A stretch of 64,000 nt of DNA. It comes from Furcasterigmium furcatum (lineage: Eukaryota > Ascomycota > Sordariomycetes > Glomerellales > Plectosphaerellaceae). The notes under the pieces are model-generated. The model worked only from the letters and a program-made list of their open reading frames with translations, did not search any database and had not been told where the DNA came from. The DNA lies in assembly GCA_001599815.1 (NCBI GenBank), contig BCIA01000001.1, positions 310,001-374,000 on the forward strand, written 5' to 3'. Each line of letters begins with the position of its first letter. The stretch's first letter is position 1. A program made the position numbers and the translations under genes. Shown in pieces: positions 33,131-42,990 of the stretch.

Positions 33131-35225
33131 TCAGCGAGTGTTCTGCCAGGGACCAACGTCGAAAATGAGCCTCGCCGCCAGGTACGCCATGTTCCCGTGC
33201 TCCACGTCCAGATAATCCCTCCAGTCGCTGATGCCGACGTGAACGGCCGTGCAGGGTAGGTCGATCGCGATCGGCGCCTCTCTGTCCGCGTGGTCGAGCA
33301 GGCCCTTGCTCAGCGAGATGGCAGACGAGGCGAAGAGCGCGAGGGCGATGACGAGGAACACAAAGTGCGCCGCGCGGCTCGTCCTCTGGGTCTTGTCGCC
33401 GGGTTTCGGGGCGTCCAGCTTGTCTTCCAGCCACGTCGGGGTGAATCGCCCCGTCATCCTCCAGCGCACCGACAACGTGTAGACCTGGGCATAGAGCTCA
33501 CCCGCCGCGCTGCCGACGAAGTAGATGAGGCCGAAGATGTATGTTATGAGGGGATCGACAAAGAACAGGTTCCTGTGCATCGTGCGGAACCGGAAGAGGT
33601 TGTCGCGGCCGCATATCTCGGCGGCTGAGCACATCGATCTGCCAGGAGCGGCCGCGACGTCTTCCTGGAGACACTCGAAAAAGTGGTCATCTAACAGGTT
33701 TCCTCCTCTGACATATCCCCGGTCGAAGATATACATGGAGGCGCCCAGCTGTAACAGCGCCACCGCGTACAAGAGCAGCATCGCGGCTCGCCTCAGGTCC
33801 GGGTGTGCATGCATCGCACACGTGATGGGATGCCTGTGGAACGAGTGCGCCATGCGCCATGTCACGACCCACGAGAGGAACCACAGGTTGAGCGCCGTGA
33901 TGGGCGAGGTCTGGATCTTTGCGAAGCCTGCCCACCATATGGCGGTCGAGATGAGCGTGAAGACCATGCTCGCCCACATGGCGTACCCCTTGTCGACGCA
34001 GTGCTTGGGGCTATGGGCCTTGAAGAACGTTTGCTTCACGAAGTGGTAGATCACGAACACGGCTGTCGTCTGGAAGAGCCACCACTGCAGGAGGCGTGAG
34101 CGGCCGATGAACTCGCGCGTGATCCTCGTCGGGACGATCTTGAAGTCCCTCAGGCACCAGGCCATCTCGCACCAATGCTCGCCGTCTTCGTGGGTTCCTG
34201 CCACGGCTGATGCCAGATACGTCGTGTTCCAGGGCGACAGGAACAGATCATGCAACCTCTGGGCGCAGTCGAGGCCGACGATGGGCGGCGTCGCGGCGCA
34301 GGACTCGAAGCGACTGTTCTTGTATAGGGGGAACCCTTCGTCGGCGGGTCTCGATGTTTCCGGTTGCATGGCGAAGTAGAGGATCAACACCAGCGCCCCG
34401 GTCTGCAAGGCGACGCACAGCGTGAACATGAAATATGTCAGCCCCTTCCATACGAGTGGGTGGCTCGCGCCATAGATGCGCGGATGCACCACCCCGTTGT
34501 TGGTCCTCTGGTATTCTGCAGGGGTTTATCGTTGAGCGGCTGGCTTGGTTATCGGATGTGCTTGGACCAACGGACCTAGTTCTTCTTGGGACCTCATGGC
34601 TGAGCTTTCTCTCGTGGGGAAGACCTTGAATCGACCGCAGAAAGTCGCGGTAGTGTCGTCGGGTGGTCAGGACCGGATGGCCAGGCGTTTGACTTGGATA
34701 CTCTGAAGAGGAGATGGGTCCCCGGGGGGCTTCTTGTATGAACCTGAACTTCAAGCGCTGACCTCGCTCATCGTCAACTTCCACACCAAAGATACCGCTA
34801 GAACCGAAGCCTGGTCTGTCTCCTCATAAGCGCCGCCAGCGACAGAGGGCGCCTGTCGTGCCGTGTTCACGGTCCACTCGCCATCCGTGGCCGCCCACCA
34901 AGTCCGCAGCCTGATCGCGCTCCCGGCTGACTCCCGTAACACGACAGCAGCCGAGACAGACATAACAAGCCACGGAGCTTCATTCAGCATGTTGTTTCTC
35001 ATGATTTAGGCGCTTCTGCCTCTCCGCCCTACCTATCATGATGGTCCACTGTCTATTCTACCAAAGCAGAGTCATGTCCAGCTCCCCTTGGCACTCCAGT
35101 CGGAAACGGCAACAGCCGCCTCGATCTCTCAGAATTACAACCTTGAAACGTGCAGGACGCCACCGACTAAGAAAAGCAAAGATGACCAGCAAGCCAATAG
35201 GTGTTATTCCAAATATCGCCACCAT
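33131..35225 (-). CDS. Multi-pass integral membrane protein of unknown function
   Basis: Proposed exons: 35062-35225, 34625-34797 and 33131-34515. Phases agree and give 573 aa. The last two exons are firm; the first, encoding a signal-anchor-like helix (MVAIFGITPIGLLVIFAFLS), is joined across a longer 264-nt intron and is less certain. The C-terminal part has about seven hydrophobic helices: FMFTLCVALQTGALVLILYF, WWLFQTTAVFVIYHFV, MWASMVFTLISTAIWWAGFA, ALNLWFLSWVVTW, AMLLLYAVALLQLGASMYIF, DPLITYIFGLIYFVGSAAGE and FVFLVIALALFASSAISL. Long extracellular or lumenal loops hold Cys and an N-glycosylation site (NTT). I do not recognise the family; it has no transporter or receptor signature I can name. 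Confidence 0.65.
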
Positions 35226-35636
35226 TGTTAGCCAGAGCAGCTGAAGCGCCGAGTAAGTACAGAGTTACATCTACAGTCCTTCATCCATTTTCCAAAGCCC
35301 TTTAGTCAAGCTGCGTCGCTTCTTGGAAGACGACATGATGACCACCAATCAATACATCCAAGCAAAACCATCTCCGTCCATCTTGGAACGTGTACCACCA
35401 CACACCGCTTATTGCACCAGCAGCTTCGCATGGTCGGTGTCTAACATGGGAGAAGGTCTGCTTGTTCCAGCCTTACAGATCATCAGAAGTGATGGTTTCG
35501 TTCGGACCATTTTGTGAAAAGAAAAATTCTCCATCGGCATACAGCGTTCGAGTTGATTAACACGACGCAGTATGTAGAGGTAACGCGTGAGATCTCACTT
35601 GGGACGTGGGCCAAAAAGAACACCACCAAGAAGTAA
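35226..35636. other. Intergenic region
   Basis: Upstream of the membrane-protein gene. Minus-strand ATG at ~35336 opens only a 15-residue reading (MSSSKKRRSLTKGLWK) ending in a stop. No gene supported. Confidence 0.4.
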
Positions 35637-35697
35637 ACATACAACACAGGGTATTCGCTAGTCATGACGGACCCGACTATTGCTCCGGCCCTCAGTA
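35637..35697 (-). pseudogene. 5'-truncated 5S rRNA remnant (copy D)
   Basis: Matches the 3' ~60 nt of the intact 5S genes (ending GTGTTGTATGT) with about 10 substitutions; the 5' half is missing. It is followed by TTTACTTC and later TCTTTTTGGCC, close to the 3' flanks of copies A and E. It ends 45 nt from the stop codon of the gene at 35742. Confidence 0.75.
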
Positions 35698-35741
35698 ATG
35701 ATATGTGCGTGAGTAGAGGGTTCCAAAAAGTGCTCCCCGAA

Positions 35742-36617
35742 TTACATGCTGAGCGCGACAGTGGCGACCGCCACCAGCAACACCGCCGCGCGCGAGAGAG
35801 ATCTCGGAGCCTGTCCCGAGTCGGGTGTCGATTCGGCAGACGCGGATCCCGTCGTTGACGTGGACGATGCGGACAAGGTCGGCGGCGGGTTGTCCTCCGT
35901 GCCTAAAGAGTCTGCGGTGTTCCTCCTCGAGTCTGCCGAAGACGCGCTCGCCCTCGACGAGATGGTCGACCCATCACCAGGTTCCCCTCCGATCAGCGTG
36001 GGCGGGGCCAAGGTCCCGACGTCAGCTGCCGGGACGGTGACGGTCGTGACCGCATTGCCTGCCCGGGCCGTGTTCATCCACAGACAGTACGGCGTGGCAG
36101 TCCATATGCTGTCGGACCCCCCGCCCACGAGGTCGTCGCAACCAAACACGGCGCGTGGGTCACACGAGACGCCCGGGGGAGGCGCCTGGGCGGTCAGCGT
36201 GTAGGTGTAGAGCGCGGCGTTGTCCGTGTTGACGGCGGCCATGCTGGCGAGCGGCGTGGGCGTGCCGGCCGAGCAGGTCGTGCCGATGCCGTCCTCGATG
36301 TTCCTCGGCGGGCCGAAGAAGGCGCCCTGGCGGGAGTCCCTCTCGTTACAGCAGACGAGGTCGTCCAGCCACATCTCCCACTCGGGCGCGTCGCGCGCGT
36401 CGCCGTAGATGGACTCGAGCATGAGCGAGCGGCTCCTGCTGATGATGGGGCCGTCGCAACACGCGGTGAAGAAGTCCCCGGGCTTGGGCGCGGGCTCGGT
36501 CGCGTTGGCGTCGGCGAACTGGTCCGCGCACTCTGAGGCCTGCCAGGGGTTCCATTTGGGGAGGATGCACCACTGTTCGACGTTGCCCACGGGCACTGCG
36601 GTCGCGACGGAGGTCAT
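35742..36617 (-). CDS. Cys-rich hypothetical protein with Ser/Thr stalk and C-terminal hydrophobic tail
   Basis: Intronless. ATG at 36617 (MTSVATAVPVGNVEQWC) gives 291 aa; the frame is open for 28 codons upstream but these read as leader. Residues ~18-180 contain many Cys (WCILP, SECAD, TACC, VCC, TTCS, VSC, FGC, PYC). Residues ~205-270 are Ser/Thr/Asp-rich. The last ~17 residues are hydrophobic (AAVLLVAVATVALSM). The C-terminal half looks like a GPI-anchored or tail-anchored surface protein, yet no N-terminal signal peptide is encoded in the obvious start. Either the true first exon is missing or the protein is tail-anchored. It is flanked on both sides by 5S remnants (35637 and 36920). Family not recognised. 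Confidence 0.65.
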   Translation of the reverse strand: MTSVATAVPVGNVEQWCILPKWNPWQASECADQFADANATEPAPKPGDFFTACCDGPIISRSRSLMLESIYGDARDAPEWEMWLDDLVCCNERDSRQGAFFGPPRNIEDGIGTTCSAGTPTPLASMAAVNTDNAALYTYTLTAQAPPPGVSCDPRAVFGCDDLVGGGSDSIWTATPYCLWMNTARAGNAVTTVTVPAADVGTLAPPTLIGGEPGDGSTISSRASASSADSRRNTADSLGTEDNPPPTLSASSTSTTGSASAESTPDSGQAPRSLSRAAVLLVAVATVALSM

Positions 36618-36919
36618 GGCAGGCGGGTGGGCAACTGATCCGATTGTACTCTTAAGTATGTATTGTGCGATGAGCGACGAGGGCGAGTAGGGATGCGCCA
36701 AGTAAGATGGCAGACAATATTGATACGTTTTGCCAACTTAGTAAGCAGTACTTTTCTCGTTCCACTTATTCGTGTATGTGGGTACCTTCCCTACCTCTTG
36801 GCCTTGAGTGTCAGCAACTGCCCCGGCGGTTGGAGCAGACAGCGTAGTCGAAGCTCGTTTAAAAATGTTACGAATCCCCTCTAGATTGTTTAGTTGAAGC
36901 AGCCAAAAAGCAAAAGAAA
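36618..36919. other. Intergenic region
   Basis: Upstream of the gene starting at 36617. No gene seen; AT-richer than the surrounding coding sequence. Confidence 0.4.
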
Positions 36920-36935
36920 ACATACAACACCGGGT
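36920..36935 (-). pseudogene. 5S rRNA 3'-end fragment (copy E)
   Basis: Sixteen nt identical to the 3' terminus of the intact 5S genes (ACCCGGTGTTGTATGT), followed on the minus strand by TTTTCTTTTGCTTTTTGGC, a pol III-terminator-like flank similar to that of copies A and D. Upstream sequence is unrelated. A chance match of 16 nt plus a shared flank is unlikely, but the fragment is very short. Confidence 0.5.
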
Positions 36936-37057
36936 CGGCCGCTATCACGCCAAGAGGCAGCGTCACATCTAATCAGACAACGGCCATGGCTCTGTTACTC
37001 GCCGGCTTCCAACGGACACCATACAACCACCCCCGGTCTTCCCGGCTTACACCTCGC

Positions 37058-37843
37058 CTACACATTGTACTTTGTCCTGATGAGCTCGTAGTTGGCGCGC
37101 ATCAGCAGCTGGCAGGTCTCGCCTCCCTTGGACGACGCCCTCCAGACGCCGTTGAAGCTGCGGGCCCTGTTCTGGGTCCAGTCGGCGTCGTTGCGGATGT
37201 CGCGGCTGCCGATGTGCAGCTCGGGGAAGCCGCTGGCCCTCTTCGCCCGGTAGAGGGCGTTGGCGCCCTTGTTGGAGCCGGCGATGACCAGGTTCTGCCA
37301 GCGGCTGTGGAGCATGAAGCTGCCGGCCTCGCGGTCACCCCAGCGGTAGATGGCCTGCACGCCTCCCGACGTAGGCCCGTTGGGGCCCGTGTGGTTCTGC
37401 CTCTTGTGCTTCATGCAGAGTTTGCCGCCCAGGCTTCCGCGGTGGAAGAAGACGTCCTTGCCGACGCGAGCGCTCTGTCGTTTGGCGAGGCCCTCTTCGT
37501 CGTCGTCGTCGTGCTCGATGTAGTCGCGGGCGATCCAGATCGTGACGTGATCCCTGTCGTCACGCTTCATGAGGGAGTGCCTGTACACTGCGAGCGAGGC
37601 GGTGGTCAGTATCCGCCAGGACTGCTGCCGCGATCAGGCAGGATGATGCGACTCACTCCCCGTCAGGTTCACTCCGTGGGCATCGGCGAGCTCAAAGTCA
37701 CGGGGCCCCAAGACGTCGTCGCGCTTGAAGAGGACCGTCTCTTGGAAGCCGTGGGGGAGGTCGGAGATTTCGGCGTCTGGCAGGGCCAGGGCCATGGTCG
37801 TGGCGGCGAAGAGGCCGGGGAGGAGGATGGATTGGAAATGCAT
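37058..37843 (-). CDS. Secreted basic protein with several Kex2-type sites
   Basis: Two exons, 37657-37843 and 37058-37587 (69-nt intron), giving 238 aa. Signal peptide about 1-20 (MHFQSILLPGLFAATTMALA). KR dibasic sites appear in VLFKRDD, SLMKRDD and LAKRQS within the first ~100 residues, so the N-terminal part may be removed in steps by Kex2. The mature C-terminal ~130 residues are basic and aromatic (FFHRGSLGGKLCMKHKRQN, AIYRWGDREAGSFMLHSRW, SFNGVWRASSKGGETCQ) with only two Cys. I do not recognise the family. A TATA box lies 108 nt upstream of the ATG. Confidence 0.77.
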
Positions 37844-37950
37844 CGTGGAATGTAGCTGAGAGTGGAGTGATGAGGTGATGGTGATGGTAAGTATGCTTTG
37901 TATGCTTGGTGCCGAACAAAACTCTGTTTTTTGAAGCCTGGCACCGTGGT

Positions 37951-37958
37951 ATTTTATA
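37951..37958 (-). promoter_or_regulatory. TATA box of the gene starting at 37843
   Basis: TATAAAAT on the minus strand, 108-115 nt upstream of the ATG. Confidence 0.5.
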
Positions 37959-39001
37959 CCCTTTGCCGTCTGGTTTCCTAGTGACAGCGAGGGGTATCGC
38001 CGTGCCCTCCAGCGATCAAGGGTGCAGGCCGAGTGAAGATTCTCGTGACATGCTGACGACGGGTGGTTGATCTTCTTGGCGTGTAAGGATAGATGGCCCG
38101 AATCCGTCGTGCCCGCCCCCGAATATGCCTCGCTGGACAATTATCGTCGTCTACGCGACGTCTTGGCCGTTGCCGTCTGCAACGTCGCGGGATTCGGCAG
38201 GGCTGCCCAGGCGGCCAGACTGACCTGGACGCATGCAGCAAATCTCGCTCGCGCTGCGCCAGGAAACGCAAATAGCAACATGGGGTCGGCAATCGACCAC
38301 AAGCCGCGGATTTCGTGCATGGAGAATGCACGGGTGCCCCTGCAGAAGAGCCTCGCCCCCGCTGGACAGTTGTCAGTGGGGGCCGTTTGCCATCGGATGC
38401 ATCAACAGCCGGGAGGCTCGCGGTGGAGGCTCACATGCTGTACGCGCGACGATAGGGGACAGTGGATGGAACCCCAAAAATAAGTTTAGGATCCATCAGA
38501 ATATCTTGGCTAAGGGCTTTGCCTGGTTCACAAGGCGTCTAGGCGGCGAGGGGTCGTAGGTCTATCTAGGTATATTTATAAAGCCACGGGCCTCGCGGGT
38601 GCTACTATAAACACTAGAATTTAAGAATAATATATTTCATGAATCTTCTTTTAGGAGGCGGTTAGTAACTCTATAGAGGCCTGGGAGACTTGATCGCTCG
38701 TTATGGATTCCATCACTCATTTAAAAGCTCCCAAGCCAAGACTTCATCTTCATCCTCCATACAAGCAGTAGTTCCGGTGCCGCTCGGGGGCCGCAGGAGA
38801 ATAAATCCGGCTATACGTCGATGCCATCAGCATTGTTTATTAAGTTATTATGCGAACCTGACATCATTGGGCCGGCGTTTAACCGCAAGGTGTCCGTTCT
38901 GTTGTTGATGTGCCTGAACTTGGTGTCGTCGTCGTCGAGGTTTCTCTATCCTCTCCCAATTCACCTTTTGCAAGCGTCACATCGAAGATCCACCACCCGC
39001 C
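37959..39001. other. Intergenic region with AT-rich decayed segment
   Basis: 38540-38690 is AT-rich with TA-rich steps (TCTAGGTATATTTATAAAG, ACACTAGAATTTAAGAATAA) inside otherwise GC-balanced DNA, suggestive of a RIP-mutated repeat remnant. No gene supported. Confidence 0.4.
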
Positions 39002-39361
39002 ATGGATCCGACGGGAATCAGGTATTCCGAAATCATGAGGGACGATTTCGACAGGCCCGGAGAAGAACTATGGGCCGCTGTTCGTGACAACCAAGTTGCA
39101 AGGCTGCGCCGGTTGCTCAAGTCACCTGCGCATACGGCACACCTCAACGAGGCCTACGGAGATCGATACTGCTGGGGCACGCCCCTCCATGTGGCTGTCT
39201 GGTGCGATTACCCATCGGCAATAGATACCCTGCTCGAGGCCGGCGCAGATCTCCACGTCGAGAGGAGAGACCACTCGCGCCTGACGCCCTTCGCTCTGGC
39301 TGCCAAACTGTCCCCGAGCGTTCTGGATGAGTTCACTACGCTCATCAATACTACCTACTAG
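39002..39361 (+). CDS. Mini ankyrin-repeat protein
   Basis: Intronless, 119 aa. An N-terminal helix pair (ELWAAVRDNQVARLRRLLKS) is followed by one good ankyrin repeat (GTPLHVAVWCDYPSAIDTLL, then EAGADL) and the start of a second (RLTPFALAAKLSPSVLDEFTTLI). No signal peptide. It is far shorter than typical fungal ankyrin proteins and has no effector domain. It may be a stand-alone adaptor or inhibitor, or the remnant of a longer gene. No frame-compatible continuation was seen after the stop at 39361. Upstream CT-rich leader and an ATG in a good context (CCGCCATGG) favour a real start. Confidence 0.68.
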   Translation: MDPTGIRYSEIMRDDFDRPGEELWAAVRDNQVARLRRLLKSPAHTAHLNEAYGDRYCWGTPLHVAVWCDYPSAIDTLLEAGADLHVERRDHSRLTPFALAAKLSPSVLDEFTTLINTTY

Positions 39362-40047
39362 TAAAGGCCACTTGGATTAGCTTTTTATTAGCAGCGGGGG
39401 GCTTCAGCAGCCAGGAAGAAAGACTTCACTGGGCAGGCAATGGACCGCAAGGTGCTGTGTGAGGCTCGGATCAGCTCCTTCCATGTGTCGGGGAAGTTAG
39501 AGAGATGTAAGACTGTAGCTCTTGCTTGCTGGGGTGGGGTGAAAGAAGAATAATGTGTCTGAAGAACAATAAACAACCTGGAAGACATGGAGAATGGCCC
39601 TCGCGTCGATGGAAACCCACACCGTCGTGCCAGCCTTGGAGACTCGCCCAACCATCTACAAGACAATAGATCGGCGCACTCGTACTCACTCGTACCTAGT
39701 ATTAGAGACTGTTGGCATTTTCTGCTGCGCCCGAGCCCAGCCTTAGGAATCGGACCTCTACTGGTAATCGGCTGTCCCTTCCTGCAGCGCCAAGCAGCCA
39801 CACACATTCCGGGAGGAGGCGGACAGGCATCCATACGCCTTGCTTCCATCAAGCACCAGCGCACAGCCTGATCTCACACCGCCCGGAACCCCCAAAGTAG
39901 ATGCCGTTTCCCCTCATCTAGTCGGAAGAAACGACCTCTCCCACTTTCATCACCGACTAGCGATCTCATTAGGGTCTTTGGATCATCGCTCAATTCTCGG
40001 TATCAAAGAGCCCCCGTGAAGCATCACTCGAGTCCATTTTAGCCCTT
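39362..40047. other. Intergenic region
   Basis: 686 nt between two plus-strand genes. No gene supported. Confidence 0.5.
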
Positions 40048-42990
40048 ATGGAGTCCGCCATCAGCCGTTTCACCACCTCGTTGTTGGCTGGCTCGCAAGA
40101 GAACACCTTCGCCCTGGCCGCCCTCAACTTCGACTTCTCTCTTTACAAGGTTCAGGCGCCAACAGAATACCAGGCCTTAGGGTCATGCCTGTCGGAGGAA
40201 AGACGTCAGGTGGCCGAAAGCGGCCCTCAGCACGTCACAGCCCGAAAGCTCGGCGCCCTCTTCAGAAGCAAGCTCCCACATGTGCCCAACCTAATCAGGG
40301 CCTATGGTGAACGGGTGTCAGAAATCGCCAAGATCGCTGCTGGCGACCCGGAGCTGGAGAAGCTGTCCCAGAAGTCCTTCCTCGGCGACAAGATCGGCAT
40401 CGACGGCACTTCTATCTGGGCAGCAGCAACATCTGGCACCGAGGCTCTCTGCGTCCAGCTTCTCGCCTGCATTCTCGCCAGGTTCTGGTCGCCGCAGGAA
40501 GCCATATCCATCTGGGCCGAGATTGTCGAGAACAGGAAAAGCGAGCTGCTAGGCAGAACTGGCGACTTTGACTTCCCGGAGGTGGCGGCTGTTCAGGCAA
40601 TGCTTTCTCGCGAGCAGTTTGCCGAATGGGATGCCAGTGCCCGGGCTTGGCTGCGGACTGCGGACAAGTGCAAGTCAAAGCAGCAAACTCAGCTGCGCCT
40701 GATCGTCGATAACCTTGATTTGGAGGTCAACACGACCAGGAGCACGTACGAGAGCGTCATGGAGGCGTGGACCAGTTCCATGAGGGTGGTGGACAACCTG
40801 GTTGTTGGCGTGCCGCAGGGAATCCACGAAGGCGCCGCTCTCGTCGGCCTTTCGTCCTGGCACCTGTACCCCGACATGGTTGTATTCCAACCCAAGAGTC
40901 GAGAGATCCATCAGAACGACCCACTAGTGTGTCCGGGTGGCCTACTCACCGTTGGCTTGCATAGCCCTTCGCAATGGGAGAGAGGTGTCTCCTGGTCGCT
41001 CCCCCTGGCGAAGCTGCGCTTCTACGGGGATCCCGTCATCGTCAGCAGAAGGTTGGACTGTAGGGATCAGCAGTTATCTGTCCAGGAGCTCAGCTGGGTG
41101 GTTATCGGGTGCCTTGCACACCCGTGGCCAGACGTCGATGACCGAATATCGACCGTGTGCCGCTATTATCAGAAACTCTGGAGCAAGATTAAGGAAGCCA
41201 GGGACCATGGTGAGGGCCTGGCTGCGGGGGGGATCCGCTACATTGCCGACGCCGCCGCGGCCTTTCTGGACCTTAAAGGCGAAGCGAGGACATCGGCTAT
41301 GCGGTTGATGGAGTACGGCCTTCGCCGGTGTCCCGACTTCTTGGACACAAGCGAAGGAGCGGCCACCTGGGAACGGCAGATGCTCGGCATGAACAAAATG
41401 GACGTCTTCCTGTCCGCCATGCGACGTGACAGGGAACATCAAGTCACGTACATCCGGCAGGTCATGGGGGAGACTCTACGGGTGTCCAAGAAGCCGGGCG
41501 ATTGGCTTCTGGTATGGTCCGATGGGATCGGGAAGTGCATTGCGACCTGTTTCCGGGACCCGACAACCTCGAAGCACTACAGGTGGTGCGCGCATAGCTC
41601 GGTGTCCACGGAACAAGAGAAGACTACCGACATGGTCATGTCCCTGAATGGGTGGGAGTGTGTTCGTTCTATTAGTAACGTTCACCAGTTGGTCCTGAGA
41701 CTGCATCAGGGGCCTCGGCCACAGGATAAATTTTCGAGCCTCTACTCGGTGCGCCTGGCCACGTCACTTGAGTACGATTGGGGGGTAAGCTTCCAAAGAT
41801 TTCTCGGCAGTTCCATGTGCGGCATAGAGTTATTTCAGTATCAAAGGGCAAGCCAAGGCGTCTTGATGAGCCGTTCCAACGCGGCAAGGCAGCCCGCCGT
41901 GGAGATCAAGGACATCATGGAGCTGCTCGACAATCCCGCCCTGACCATCGAGGAGGAGTTCCTCTCTCCGCTGCCGCCCTCACTACAGGCATATGATCAG
42001 CTGTGTCGCCTCTACAGCTCTCTACCTGGGGCCAGCGTCTCTCTCGAATGCACCCAGACAAAGATTGCTTCCATGAGGTGGGCCGGCGCCCTGACCGGCG
42101 GAGCCAATGTGTCGGGGTCCGGGGTTATGTCGAGCAAGATTGCGTTCGCGTGCATTGTCATGATGGAAACGGGCGACCAGAATCTGGATCCCGAGTTGCT
42201 CGCGAACGTCATGGCCATCGCTATCGGAGACTCGATCTATACAACCTCGGCGCTTATTTCAGATCCATATGAGCATCCAGGAAGCCGAGGCATCGTCCGT
42301 GCACTGGGCAACATCGGGAAGGCCGGGGTGTCTCTCATCATCCCGCCCCCGAGTCCTAGAGTGCGGAAGCCTCAGAGCAACGAGTGGAACGTCATCACGC
42401 ACTCATTCTGGAATGGAAAGGAGCAGGCTGATACGTTCGATACCACGTCGTTGCATTTACTGCTCACCGACTATCGGGTACCGTACGTGACCGAGCATGG
42501 CGGAGCTCGGGACATCCAGACGTCATTTCAGGAAGCCGTCATCTCGATATATGACGGCAGAACCTGGGTTGGAGACGTCGACATTGTCAAGGCGCTGGAT
42601 GACCGCTCGGCCATCACCAGGCTACCTGAGCAGTGTCCCCACGGGGAAGCAGAAGCAAAGTCTGAGGTCTGGGGCAACACGACTGCTCCCAAGTCACGCC
42701 GGAAGAAGAAGAAAGGCAAAGGGAGTCAGGGTATCAATGAGGAAACGGGGGCGGCGAAGCGGGTGCGGACCGTCGTGAATTGGTGTGAGCTTCTGGACAA
42801 GCCGCCGGAGCCGGTCGTGGTCTTGACAAGGGGGAACTGGCTCGCGAGACTGGCGGTGGCGACTCTGAGCATACAGTTGGGACACAAGACGACGGTGCTG
42901 CCGAAGAAATACTGCGAGAAGGGGTGTTTCTGCAACGTGGAGTGGATGAAAAGTTATGTAGCCAAAGACGGCGAAGTCACTGTGCTTTGA
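40048..42990 (+). CDS. Large orphan protein (980 aa), unknown function
   Basis: One uninterrupted exon. No signal peptide and no certain membrane segment. The N-terminal ~300 residues are helical (LGALFRSKLPHVPNLIRAYG, GTEALCVQLLACILARFW). The middle has a WY-rich block (CIATCFRDPTTSKHYRWCAH). Near the C-terminus lie a strongly basic patch (KSRRKKKKGKG, about residue 895, possible nuclear signal) and a Cys-rich ending (YCEKGCFCNVEW). No NTPase P-loop, kinase or nuclease motif was found. Similar-looking large proteins of unknown function are common in Pezizomycotina accessory regions, but I cannot name a family. The absence of introns in a 2.9-kb gene contrasts with the intron-rich neighbours. 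Confidence 0.75.
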   Translation: MESAISRFTTSLLAGSQENTFALAALNFDFSLYKVQAPTEYQALGSCLSEERRQVAESGPQHVTARKLGALFRSKLPHVPNLIRAYGERVSEIAKIAAGDPELEKLSQKSFLGDKIGIDGTSIWAAATSGTEALCVQLLACILARFWSPQEAISIWAEIVENRKSELLGRTGDFDFPEVAAVQAMLSREQFAEWDASARAWLRTADKCKSKQQTQLRLIVDNLDLEVNTTRSTYESVMEAWTSSMRVVDNLVVGVPQGIHEGAALVGLSSWHLYPDMVVFQPKSREIHQNDPLVCPGGLLTVGLHSPSQWERGVSWSLPLAKLRFYGDPVIVSRRLDCRDQQLSVQELSWVVIGCLAHPWPDVDDRISTVCRYYQKLWSKIKEARDHGEGLAAGGIRYIADAAAAFLDLKGEARTSAMRLMEYGLRRCPDFLDTSEGAATWERQMLGMNKMDVFLSAMRRDREHQVTYIRQVMGETLRVSKKPGDWLLVWSDGIGKCIATCFRDPTTSKHYRWCAHSSVSTEQEKTTDMVMSLNGWECVRSISNVHQLVLRLHQGPRPQDKFSSLYSVRLATSLEYDWGVSFQRFLGSSMCGIELFQYQRASQGVLMSRSNAARQPAVEIKDIMELLDNPALTIEEEFLSPLPPSLQAYDQLCRLYSSLPGASVSLECTQTKIASMRWAGALTGGANVSGSGVMSSKIAFACIVMMETGDQNLDPELLANVMAIAIGDSIYTTSALISDPYEHPGSRGIVRALGNIGKAGVSLIIPPPSPRVRKPQSNEWNVITHSFWNGKEQADTFDTTSLHLLLTDYRVPYVTEHGGARDIQTSFQEAVISIYDGRTWVGDVDIVKALDDRSAITRLPEQCPHGEAEAKSEVWGNTTAPKSRRKKKKGKGSQGINEETGAAKRVRTVVNWCELLDKPPEPVVVLTRGNWLARLAVATLSIQLGHKTTVLPKKYCEKGCFCNVEWMKSYVAKDGEVTVL

